Positions 5,441 through 11,017 of a DNA stretch of 11,017 bases are shown here, in pieces. Position numbers and translations under genes: made by a program. The notes under the pieces are model-generated. The model was not told the DNA's origin. It ran no database searches and was given only the letters and a program-made list of their open reading frames with translations. This stretch comes from Actinomycetota bacterium (GTDB lineage Bacteria > Actinomycetota > Thermoleophilia > UBA2241): the NCBI GenBank assembly GCA_003157715.1, contig PMKK01000343.1, positions 7,875 to 18,891 of the forward strand. Direction: 5' to 3'. Numbering within the stretch: position 1 is the stretch's first letter; each line of letters starts with the position of its first letter.

Positions 5441-6865
5441 ATGTCGTCCGACACGCACAGCTCTCCAGACACCGCCGCCGATCGGCGGCTGGCCGTCGTG
5501 GTCATGGCGGCCGGTCTCGGCACCCGCATGAAGTCCGACCTGCCGAAGGTCCTGCATCCCGTCTGTGGCAGGCCCCTGCTTTCGTATGTCCTCGACGCGG
5601 CGCGCGGGTTGCGCCCGGAGCGTCTCGTCGTGGTGACCGGCCCCGGCGCCGACGATCCGGTGGCGGCGGTCCTGCCGGCCGGCTGCGAGCGCGCCGTGCA
5701 GGTCGAGCGCCGGGGCAGCGGCGACGCGGTGCGCACCGGCATGACCGCCCTCGAAGGGTTCGCCGGCGAGGTCATGGTGCTGAACGGCGACCATCCCCTG
5801 ATGCACGCCGAGATCCTGCGCTGCCTCCTCGTTCGGCATCGCACCGATCGGGCGCAGGCGACGGTGACGAGCGTCGTGCGCGACGACCCGGTCTTTGGGC
5901 GCGTGATCCGCGACGAGGCCGGCGGCGTGGCGCGCATCGTCGAGATGCGCGACGCGACGCCGGCCGAGGCGGCGGTGCGTGAGCTCAACGTGGGCTTCTA
6001 TGTGTTCGCGGCCGACAAGCTGCGCGGCGCGCTGCCCAGGCTGACGGCGGACAACGACCAGGGCGAGTTCTACCTCACCGACCTCATCCATCTGCTGCTC
6101 GCCGACGGCGAGCGGGTAGCGGCCTTCGTGACCGACGATCTCGAGGCCACGATCGGCGTGAACTCGCGCGTCGAGCTGGCCGTCGTCAACGCCGTCATGC
6201 GCCGGCGCCTGCTCGAGGCCCTCATGATCGAAGGTGTGACGATCGACGATCCCTCGTCGACTTACGTCGACTGGGGCGTCGCGGTCGGGCGCGACACCGT
6301 GCTCAGGCCACAGACGATGCTCACCCAGGGTACGGTCGTCGGGGCGCGCTGCACGGTCGGGCCCGGCTGTTTTCTGGCCGACGTGACGGTCGACGACGGC
6401 GCCGCGATCGTGTCGAGCCACCTCGTCTCCTGTCACATCGGACCGGGCTGCAGCGTCGGGCCGTTCGCCCACCTGCGGCCGCGCACCGAGCTTGCCGAGG
6501 ACGCCCGGGCGGGCAGCTTCGTCGAGATCAAGGCGAGCCGGGTGGGCAGGGGCAGCAAGGTGCCGCATCTGAGCTATGTGGGCGACACGACGATCGGCGA
6601 CAACACCAACATCGGCGCCGGCACCATCACCGCCAACTACGACGGCCGGCACAAGCATCCGACCGTCATCGGCAGCGACGTCAAGGTCGGCAGCGACACT
6701 GTGTTCGTGGCGCCCGTGACGGTCGGCGACGGCGCCTACACCGGCGCCGGTTCCACGATCACCAAAGACATCCCCGACGGAGCGCTGGGGGTGGCGCGCG
6801 CCCGGCAGGAAACCGTCGAGGGCTACGCCGCCCGCCGCCGCCCGCCCCACGGCGATGAATCCTGA
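5441..6865 (+). CDS. glmU: Bifunctional UDP-N-acetylglucosamine pyrophosphorylase / glucosamine-1-phosphate N-acetyltransferase
   Basis: Makes UDP-GlcNAc in two steps: acetylation of glucosamine-1-phosphate with acetyl-CoA, then uridylyl transfer from UTP. UDP-GlcNAc feeds peptidoglycan and other surface glycans. 474 residues from ATG 5441, preceded by AGGA at 5431-5434. N-terminal nucleotidyltransferase: VVVMAAGLGTRMKSDLPKVLHP (19-40), NGDHPLM with the metal-binding Asp, FGRVIRD, LNVGFYVF and QGEFYLTDLI. The left-handed beta-helix follows from about residue 265, with DPSSTYVDWGV, then GPFAHLRP, GSFVEIKAS, VPHLSYVGD with catalytic H376, and ANYDG around N399. Both halves look active. Some motif residues are unusual: GSGDAV where GTGHA(V/M) is common, and GDHPL where GD(V/T)PL is common. 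A 14-residue Ser/Asp-rich leader precedes the first strand. No separate promoter is seen between it and the tRNA. Confidence 0.96.
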   Translation: MSSDTHSSPDTAADRRLAVVVMAAGLGTRMKSDLPKVLHPVCGRPLLSYVLDAARGLRPERLVVVTGPGADDPVAAVLPAGCERAVQVERRGSGDAVRTGMTALEGFAGEVMVLNGDHPLMHAEILRCLLVRHRTDRAQATVTSVVRDDPVFGRVIRDEAGGVARIVEMRDATPAEAAVRELNVGFYVFAADKLRGALPRLTADNDQGEFYLTDLIHLLLADGERVAAFVTDDLEATIGVNSRVELAVVNAVMRRRLLEALMIEGVTIDDPSSTYVDWGVAVGRDTVLRPQTMLTQGTVVGARCTVGPGCFLADVTVDDGAAIVSSHLVSCHIGPGCSVGPFAHLRPRTELAEDARAGSFVEIKASRVGRGSKVPHLSYVGDTTIGDNTNIGAGTITANYDGRHKHPTVIGSDVKVGSDTVFVAPVTVGDGAYTGAGSTITKDIPDGALGVARARQETVEGYAARRRPPHGDES

Positions 6866-6873
6866 GCATCACC

Positions 6874-6887
6874 CGGCGCAAGCGCCG
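6874..6887 (+). terminator. Short GC hairpin after glmU
   Basis: CGGCGC-AA-GCGCCG, which folds as a 5-bp stem with a 4-nt loop, begins 8 nt after the glmU stop and ends 13 nt before the prs extended -10. There is no T-run. It may be a weak terminator or pause separating glmU from prs. Confidence 0.3.
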
Positions 6888-6900
6888 AGACCGCGACCTC

Positions 6901-6909
6901 TGATACAAT
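6901..6909 (+). promoter_or_regulatory. Extended -10 promoter of prs
   Basis: TGATACAAT combines a TGn motif with TACAAT (5 of 6 match). It lies 44 nt before the chosen prs ATG, and transcription should start near 6916. It also rules against a prs start at 6855 or 6924, because the first lies upstream of the box and the second would leave only about 8 nt of leader. It probably drives prs-rplY-pth. Confidence 0.6.
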
Positions 6910-6953
6910 CCAGGGCCGCAGAGATGTTTCGCAGCGGAAGGATCCCCGTGGCC

Positions 6954-7940
6954 ATGAAGACGTGTCACGTCGGCACGACCGAGCGCCGGCTCATGCTGTT
7001 CGCGGGCCGCAGCAACCCGCAACTCGGCGAAGCCATCGCCGACGAGCTGGGCATCGCCCTGGGCCCGATACTGCTCACGACGTTCGCCAACGGCGAGATC
7101 TACGCGCGCTACGAAGAAAGCATCCGCGACGCCGATGTGTTCCTCGTACAGTCGCCGCACGGCAAGTTAAACGAGCACGTCGTCGAACTGCTCATCATGA
7201 TCCAGGCGGCCAAGCTGGCCTCGGCGCATCGCGTCACGGCCGTGCTGCCCTACTTCCCCTACGCGCGCCAGGACAAAAAGAGCGCCGCCCGCGAGCCCAT
7301 CACCGCTCGCCTCATGGCCACGCTGCTCGAGGCCGCCGGCGCCGACCGCGTCCTGTCGATGGACCTTCATCAGGGTCAGGTACAGGGCTTCTTCGAGATC
7401 CCCGTCGACCATATGACGGCCGTGCCCATCCTGGCCGACTACTTTCGCTATCGCGGCTTCGGCGACGACGCCAAGCTGGTCGCGGTCTCGGCCGACGCCG
7501 GCGGCGTGAAGCTCGCCAAGCGGTTCGCCAACCGCATCGACGGCGATCTCGCGGTGCTCACCAAGATGCGGCCCGAGCACAACAAGGCCGAGACACTGCA
7601 CTTCATCGGTGACGTCGACGGCAAGATCGCCATCGTCGTCGACGACATGATCGACACGGCCGGCTCGGTGATCAACGCGATCGACACGCTCTACGAGCAC
7701 GGCGCGCGCGAGGTCTACGTCACCGCGACGCACGGTATCTTCTCGGGTCCGGCGCACGAACGCATCGCCGCCTCGCCGGTCAAGGAGATCGTGGTCACCG
7801 ACACCCTGCCGGTGGTGCCCAGTGTAGACTCCAAGGTCAAAGTCCTGTCGGTGGCGGGTATCCTCGCCGACACCATCAAGCGCGTGTTCGAAGGCGAATC
7901 GGTCAGCGAGCTGTTTGCCGGCGAGAACGCCCTCTTCTAG
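6954..7940 (+). CDS. prs: Ribose-phosphate pyrophosphokinase (PRPP synthase)
   Basis: Transfers pyrophosphate from ATP to ribose-5-phosphate to give PRPP for purine, pyrimidine, NAD, His and Trp synthesis. 328 residues from ATG 6954. Two phosphoribosyltransferase-like domains are visible: FAGRSNPQLGEAI and TTFANGEIYARYEES near the N terminus; then LPYFPYARQDKKSAAREPITA, and MDLHQGQVQGFFEIPVDH (metal and ATP site); VSADAGGVKLAKRFA; the catalytic flexible loop LTKMRPEHNKAE with Lys and Arg; and the PRPP loop VVDDMIDTAGS (D230, D231). This is the class I type. Motif variants are VSADAGG (usually VSPDAGG) and SPHGKLNEH in the region often reading S(T/A)xxPVN. GGAAGGA at 6936-6942 is the ribosome site. 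GTG 6948 is an alternative that adds two residues. I reject ATG 6855 and 6924 because of the promoter at 6901-6909. It precedes rplY by 17 nt. Confidence 0.96.
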   Translation: MKTCHVGTTERRLMLFAGRSNPQLGEAIADELGIALGPILLTTFANGEIYARYEESIRDADVFLVQSPHGKLNEHVVELLIMIQAAKLASAHRVTAVLPYFPYARQDKKSAAREPITARLMATLLEAAGADRVLSMDLHQGQVQGFFEIPVDHMTAVPILADYFRYRGFGDDAKLVAVSADAGGVKLAKRFANRIDGDLAVLTKMRPEHNKAETLHFIGDVDGKIAIVVDDMIDTAGSVINAIDTLYEHGAREVYVTATHGIFSGPAHERIAASPVKEIVVTDTLPVVPSVDSKVKVLSVAGILADTIKRVFEGESVSELFAGENALF

Positions 7941-7957
7941 CAGGAGACGAAACCAGC

Positions 7958-8605
7958 ATGGATCGAGTCAAACTCGTGGTATCCCCCCGCGACGTCGACG
8001 GCAGCCGTGAGGCCCGCCGTCTGCGCCGTCGCGGCCTGATCCCGGCCATCCTGTACGGTTCAGGCCAGCCGGGTCTGAGCATCGCCGTCGAACAGCACGC
8101 CCTGCGCGACGCGCTGGCCACCGGCGCCGGTCTGCACGCGGTGCTCGACGTCGTGATCGAGGGCCAGCCCAAGCCGCACGTCGCCATCGTCAAAGAGTAC
8201 GAGATCGACAAGGTCAAGCACTTCATCACCCATGTCGACTTTCAGGAGATCAACCTCACCGAGCTCATCGAGTCGAACGTCACGGTGACCCTGGTGGGCA
8301 CGCCGGCCGGCGTCAGGCTCGACGGCGCGGTGCTCGACGTGGTCACCCGCGAGGTCCTCGTCTCGGCCCTGCCTACCGACATGCCCGAGCACCTCACGCT
8401 CAACGTCGAGGAGCTCGTCGTCGGCGACGTGGCCCGCGTCTCCGACATCGACGTGCCGGCCGACGTCACCATCCTCGACGATCTCGACGAGGTCATCTGT
8501 TCCGTGCTGGCCCCGCGTCTCGCCGAAGAGGAGCCCGAAGAGGCCGAAGCCGGTCTGGCCGAGCCCGAGGTGGTCGGCGAGGGCGAGGCCGAGCCCGAGG
8601 AGTAG
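7958..8605 (+). CDS. rplY: 50S ribosomal protein L25, general stress protein Ctc form
   Basis: Binds 5S rRNA in the large ribosomal subunit. 215 residues: an N-terminal L25 domain (about 1-95) with REARRLRRRGLIPAILYG, then a C-terminal TL5/Ctc-type beta domain (about 100-185) with VDFQEINLTELIESNVTV, LNVEELVVGDVARVSDIDVP and ILDDLDEVICSV. An acidic Glu-rich tail covers the last 28 residues. The two-domain length is typical of the Ctc type found in actinobacteria, Thermus and Bacillus, as opposed to the short E. coli L25. The ATG at 7958 has AGGAG at 7942-7946 (spacing 11 nt, a little long). The gene follows prs by 17 nt. The last codons GAG-GAG before the amber TAG resemble a Shine-Dalgarno sequence for the next gene, and pth continues in the same reading frame after the TAG. 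Confidence 0.95.
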   Translation: MDRVKLVVSPRDVDGSREARRLRRRGLIPAILYGSGQPGLSIAVEQHALRDALATGAGLHAVLDVVIEGQPKPHVAIVKEYEIDKVKHFITHVDFQEINLTELIESNVTVTLVGTPAGVRLDGAVLDVVTREVLVSALPTDMPEHLTLNVEELVVGDVARVSDIDVPADVTILDDLDEVICSVLAPRLAEEEPEEAEAGLAEPEVVGEGEAEPEE

Positions 8606-8659
8606 GCGCTCACGGCCGGCCGGTCGCGCCGCGCTTCGCCGCCGGGCCAGCCGGCCGAG

Positions 8660-9223
8660 CTGCTCGTCGTCGGCCTGGGCAACCCCGGCACCGAGTACGC
8701 CTCGACGCGCCACAACGCCGGCTTTCTGGTCGTCGACGAGCTGGCGAGCCGGCACGGGTTCGCGCGCGCCAAACGCAGCTACAGCGGACGCTACGCGGCC
8801 GGCTCCATAGCCGGCCGCGGCGTCGGCCTGCTCATCCCGACGACCTACATGAACGAGTCGGGCCGCAGCGTCGCCGCCGCGCTGCGCGACTTGCGCCTGG
8901 GACAGCCGGCGCTGCTCGTGGTGCACGACCACATCGACCTGCCCTTCGGGCGCCTGCGGGTCACCCAGGGGGGCGGCCACGGTGGTCACAACGGCATCCG
9001 CAGCATCTTCGAGCTGGTCGGCCGCGACTTCGATCACGTGCGCGTGGGCGTGGGCCGGCCGGCGAGCACCGACCCCGACGTCGTGGCCGACTACGTGCTG
9101 GGCCGCTTCAGCGAGTCGCGCGCCGAGGTCGACGACCTGGTGGGTCGCGCGGCCGACGCGGTCGAGCTCTGGGTCGCCGAGGGCGCCGAAGCGGTCATGA
9201 ACCGGGTGAACGCGACGACGTAG
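8660..9223 (+). CDS. pth: Peptidyl-tRNA hydrolase, with no canonical start codon
   Basis: Releases tRNA from peptidyl-tRNAs that drop off the ribosome, and is essential in most bacteria. Frame and content are clear: LLVVGLGNPGTEYASTRHNAGF at the N terminus (N8, H18), TTYMNESGRS (M64, N65), VHDHIDLPFG (D90), and GGHGGHNGIRSI (H110, N111). These correspond to E. coli N10, H20, M67, N68, D93, H113 and N114, so the active site is complete. Numbering is from CTG 8660, which gives 187 residues, normal for the family. Between the rplY TAG (8603-8605) and this CTG the frame has no ATG, GTG or TTG. The true start may be CTG 8660, ACG 8612 (9 nt after GAGGAG, the last rplY codons), or a start lost to a base error, for example GCG 8606 read for GTG. 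ATG 8849 is the active-site Met and cannot be the start of a working enzyme. Confidence 0.9.
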   Translation: MLVVGLGNPGTEYASTRHNAGFLVVDELASRHGFARAKRSYSGRYAAGSIAGRGVGLLIPTTYMNESGRSVAAALRDLRLGQPALLVVHDHIDLPFGRLRVTQGGGHGGHNGIRSIFELVGRDFDHVRVGVGRPASTDPDVVADYVLGRFSESRAEVDDLVGRAADAVELWVAEGAEAVMNRVNATT

Positions 9224-9230
9224 GGACCGC

Positions 9231-9307
9231 GCCCGGTGGCCCCACGACCGGCCTGATCTTCCCGGCGGCGTCGGTGTCCGCCGGCCCACGACGGGCAGCC
9301 ACCGGGC
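9231..9307 (+). terminator. Nested inverted repeats after pth, possible terminator structure
   Basis: The outer arms GCCCGGTGGC (9231-9240) and GCCACCGGGC (9298-9307) are perfectly complementary over 10 bp. Inside, CCGGCGG (9262-9268) and CCGCCGG (9278-9284) form a perfect 7-bp hairpin with a 9-nt loop. Between the arms and the hairpin, CCCACGACCGG (9241-9251) is nearly repeated as CCCACGACGGG (9285-9295). The structure starts 8 nt after the pth stop, so ending the prs-rplY-pth transcript is the simplest role, although there is no T-run. A structured RNA is an alternative. Confidence 0.45.
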
Positions 9308-9337
9308 CGCGACCAGGCAGCCCTTCCCGGCATCCGC

Positions 9338-9343
9338 TAGTAT
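9338..9343 (+). promoter_or_regulatory. Possible -10 box for the downstream membrane-anchored protein gene
   Basis: TAGTAT (4 of 6 match) in GCTAGTATTCC lies 53 nt before the GTG at 9397 and 31 nt after the nested inverted repeat. No -35 box can be recognised. It is the only AT-containing hexamer of this kind in the gap. Confidence 0.3.
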
Positions 9344-9396
9344 TCCTGTGGCTGTCGCAGGGGGGATCGTGGTGTTCGCGCGTGGGGGAGTCATAA

Positions 9397-10263
9397 GTGA
9401 GGCGTGACGGCTCGTCCGCGGGACGAATCTCACCGCTGAACGCTCTCCGTGCGCTGGTTGCGCTGCTAATGTTCGCTGGTCTCGGGGTCATCGTCGCCCA
9501 CTACGTCCTGCCGAACGGTACGACGAGACCCGAGCCAGAGCCGCGTGTGCAGACAACGGCAGTCCGGGCCGCGACGATCGTCGGCGTCTATGCCGCCACA
9601 GCGGCGAGGCTTCGTGAGCTCAAGGGGCAGAACGTGCGCGAGCGCACTGTGATGACGATGTCCATGTCGACGGCACAGGTGTCGGCGACGGTGCAGCAGG
9701 CGACGACGCTGGATCTGGCTCCACCCGATCGCGGCCGCACGGTGACCGTGCAGACGTCACGCCGCACCGTGGCGGGGGGTGCGACTCAGAGCACCCGCGA
9801 TCGGTTCGAGTACGTCACCGGCGACGACGGTACGACGGTCTACGGACGCATGCTTGGGGAATCGTGGAGCACGGTCGGCGGCGGCTCCGACAGATGGCTT
9901 TTCGCCTCGCCGCAGCGAGGACTGCTCTACGGCGTGTACGTGCGCGACTGCAGTCTCGCGGGCTACGCTCGGCTGGACGGGGCCCAGTGCGTGCTGCTCA
10001 CGTGGCCGCTGACGAGGCCGCAGGAGACGGTCCTGCTCGACCAGCTCTCCGGCTTTGACATGAAGGCGCCCGGCAGGGTCGAGAGCGCGGCGCACGGCTC
10101 CGAGACGCTGTGGATCGACACCAGGGACTCGACGGTGCTCAGGGACGTGGCCGACGTGCGTGCGCACGTCGCTTCCGGAACGTGGCGCTACCGCTGCGTT
10201 CAGGACCTGTCGCTGTGGGGGGAGCCGGTGTCGCCTCCCATCGTCCTGCCGAAGGGCGCGTAG
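9397..10263 (+). CDS. Membrane-anchored extracytoplasmic protein of unknown function
   Basis: 288 residues from GTG 9397, preceded by GGGGGAG at 9384-9390 (spacing 6 nt). I do not recognise the family. A short basic N terminus (MRRDG...) precedes one hydrophobic segment at about residues 19-38 (LVALLMFAGLGVIVAHYVL), so it looks like a type II membrane protein or a secreted protein with an uncleaved signal anchor. There is no lipobox Cys. The outer part is Thr/Val/Arg-rich and beta-strand-like. It includes TTVYGRMLGESWSTVGGG, loosely like LppX/LprG-type or DUF lipoproteins with VYxR...SW patterns, though I cannot confirm homology. Three Cys lie in the C-terminal half (RDCSL, AQCVLL, YRCVQDL), and a disulfide between two of them is plausible. 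It follows the pth block after a structured gap, ends 5 nt before another hairpin, and reads the same way as the last gene. Confidence 0.75.
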   Translation: MRRDGSSAGRISPLNALRALVALLMFAGLGVIVAHYVLPNGTTRPEPEPRVQTTAVRAATIVGVYAATAARLRELKGQNVRERTVMTMSMSTAQVSATVQQATTLDLAPPDRGRTVTVQTSRRTVAGGATQSTRDRFEYVTGDDGTTVYGRMLGESWSTVGGGSDRWLFASPQRGLLYGVYVRDCSLAGYARLDGAQCVLLTWPLTRPQETVLLDQLSGFDMKAPGRVESAAHGSETLWIDTRDSTVLRDVADVRAHVASGTWRYRCVQDLSLWGEPVSPPIVLPKGA

Positions 10264-10267
10264 CGCG

Positions 10268-10297
10268 GCGGGCGGCCCGTCGCGTTCGGGCGCCCGC
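10268..10297 (+). terminator. Hairpin just after the membrane-anchored protein gene
   Basis: GCGGGCG (10268-10274) pairs with CGCCCGC (10291-10297) over 7 bp. After a one-base bulge (G10275), CCCG/CGGG (10276-10279 and 10287-10290) extend the stem by 4 bp around a 7-nt loop. It starts 5 nt after the TAG stop. There is no T-run, but position and strength fit a terminator in a GC-rich genome. Confidence 0.55.
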
Positions 10298-10302
10298 GGC
10301 GG

Positions 10303-10308
10303 TAGACT
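10303..10308 (+). promoter_or_regulatory. Possible -10 box for the terminal membrane protein gene
   Basis: TAGACT in GCGGTAGACTCG, the same hexamer as before tRNA-Gln, lies 58 nt before the ATG at 10367 and just after the hairpin. No -35 box is evident, and that region would fall inside the hairpin. Confidence 0.35.
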
Positions 10309-10366
10309 CGAACCGAGCGTGGGTCGATCGCACGCACGGCAACCGGTCACGGAAGGGCACGGGCGC

Positions 10367-11017
10367 ATGCCGCTGGGAGGCTACTGCGAGGTCTGCAAGC
10401 GCTGGGTGTGGCTGAACGCCTACGGCGAGTGCCAGTTCGGCCATCCGGCGAGCGCCGTGCGCGACGTGCAGCAGCTCCAGCCGCGCGCGGGCGGCGAGCA
10501 GACGAACCTCGGAGTCGATGCCACCCGCAGCTTCGCCCTGCGGCACAGAGGCGGGCCGGTCGCGGGCTGGCGCTACTCGCTGTGGATCGGGCTCACCTTC
10601 GCCTTCGGCCTGCTGAGCTGGCTGGCCTTCGTCTACATCGGCATGCGTGCCCGGCGCATCGAGTGGCTCGTGGCCGGCATCATCTATGCCGTGCCCCTCA
10701 TTCTGGTGGCCGCCTTCTGGGGCACGGCGCTGTTCTGGCCGCTGGTCGCGGTCGCGCTCACGAGCTGGGTCGTGTCCATCCTGCACGCGCTCCTGGTGCG
10801 GGGACAGTATCGCGCGGTGATGATCGCCGGCGGCGCCGCCGGCGAGCTCCCCGCCGCCCCCGACGGCAGCTTCGAGCCCCAGCGCCTGGCGCTGCCCGGC
10901 GGGCTCGACGACGACGTCGTCCGCGCGCTGCGCACGGCCCAGACGACCATCGACGAGATCCTCGACGCCGGCCGCGGCATCGCCGCTCCCCCGGTGCGCG
11001 CCAAGGTCGACACACTG
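10367..11017 (+). CDS. Zinc-ribbon and multi-pass membrane protein with XpaC-like C-terminal start, 3' truncated
   Basis: Open from ATG 10367 to the window edge, 217 residues with no stop. GGAAGGG at 10351-10357 is the ribosome site (spacing 9 nt). The N terminus GYCEVCKRWVW and GECQFGHP holds C7, C10, C22 and H26, spaced like a zinc ribbon. A linker to about residue 66 is followed by three hydrophobic segments: about 70-93, 100-118 and 120-144. The central RARRIEWLVAGIIYAVP and the following SILHALLVRGQYR resemble a small membrane module I recall from actinobacterial proteins. After residue 165 a soluble part begins: LPGGLDDDVVRALRTAQTTIDEIL, then a helix ending VRAKVDTL at the edge. This resembles the start of the XpaC domain (the 5-bromo-4-chloroindolyl phosphate hydrolysis family, whose function is unclear). 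The XpaC link is from memory of sequence pattern only and needs the missing 3' part. Confidence 0.75.
   Translation, partial: MPLGGYCEVCKRWVWLNAYGECQFGHPASAVRDVQQLQPRAGGEQTNLGVDATRSFALRHRGGPVAGWRYSLWIGLTFAFGLLSWLAFVYIGMRARRIEWLVAGIIYAVPLILVAAFWGTALFWPLVAVALTSWVVSILHALLVRGQYRAVMIAGGAAGELPAAPDGSFEPQRLALPGGLDDDVVRALRTAQTTIDEILDAGRGIAAPPVRAKVDTL

Noticed and set aside
5285..6850. A long minus-strand open frame opposite glmU and the tRNA
   Set aside because: It covers tRNA-Gln and the whole of glmU, has no family motif and no ribosome site, and comes from GC skew at third codon positions.
6855..6953. ATG 6855 or ATG 6924 as the prs start
   Set aside because: 6855 overlaps glmU and lies upstream of the extended -10 at 6901-6909, and 6924 would leave almost no leader. 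GGAAGGA at 6936-6942 points to 6954 or 6948.
7825..7830. TAGACT inside prs as an internal promoter for rplY
   Set aside because: It lies within conserved coding sequence (Val-Asp-Ser codons) with no -35 or TGn spacing, so it is most likely chance.
8849..9223. ATG 8849 as the start of pth
   Set aside because: This Met is the active-site residue matching E. coli M67. Starting here removes the catalytic Asn and His, which are clearly encoded upstream in the same frame.
1..11017. Mobile elements, CRISPR arrays, defence or biosynthetic clusters
   Set aside because: No transposase, integrase, spaced repeat array or accessory gene set is visible, and tRNA-Gln has no adjacent integrase or repeated 3' end.

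Overview
The window is a very GC-rich stretch of bacterial chromosome, almost certainly from an actinobacterium in the broad sense. A deep, uncultured or Thermoleophilia-like lineage is my guess and is not proven. The grounds are the strong G/C bias at third codon positions, frequent GTG and TTG starts, TAnnnT-type -10 boxes without clear -35 boxes, and the order metG-tatD-rsmA-ispE-glmU-prs-rplY-pth. That order is an old housekeeping block, known in Bacillus subtilis (metS-yabD-...-ksgA-...-ispE-...-gcaD-prs-ctc-spoVC) and, in part and rearranged, in Mycobacterium. The Rpf/YabE gene and the RNase M5 gene that often sit between tatD and rsmA are absent here.

Layout. At the left edge a ureohydrolase (agmatinase-like) gene runs leftwards out of the window, apparently from a leaderless promoter. 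A 120-bp divergent region separates it from a rightward run: a flavin reductase-type FMN protein (370-951), metG (957-2576), tatD (2569-3411), rsmA (3408-4235) and ispE (4217-5281). These genes are packed with overlaps or a 5-nt gap and look like one operon. After a 56-bp gap with a short inverted repeat, an extended -10 box and a GC hairpin comes tRNA-Gln(UUG). Only 29 nt separate its encoded CCA from glmU. A hairpin and a good -10 box separate glmU from prs, then come rplY and pth. Downstream of pth is a 173-bp intergenic region with nested inverted repeats, then a membrane-anchored protein of unknown function. Last is a right-truncated membrane protein with an N-terminal zinc-ribbon-like motif and an XpaC-like C-terminal start.

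How the genes fit together. Most serve translation: MetRS, the 16S rRNA dimethyltransferase RsmA, tRNA-Gln, ribosomal protein L25 and peptidyl-tRNA hydrolase. The others make precursors: IspE for isoprenoids (undecaprenyl phosphate, quinones), GlmU for UDP-GlcNAc (peptidoglycan) and Prs for PRPP (nucleotides, His, Trp). I see no insertion sequence, prophage, CRISPR array, defence or secondary-metabolite genes.

The observations most worth checking are these. pth has every catalytic residue but no ATG, GTG or TTG start, and lies in frame with rplY across one amber codon. The N-terminal extension of IspE consists of three exact-length 33-bp (11-residue) tandem repeats, the first spanning the rsmA stop codon. 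A nested inverted repeat follows pth. RsmA and GlmU carry substitutions in family motifs. I found no convincing previously undescribed system; this is mainly a conserved housekeeping region with local oddities.
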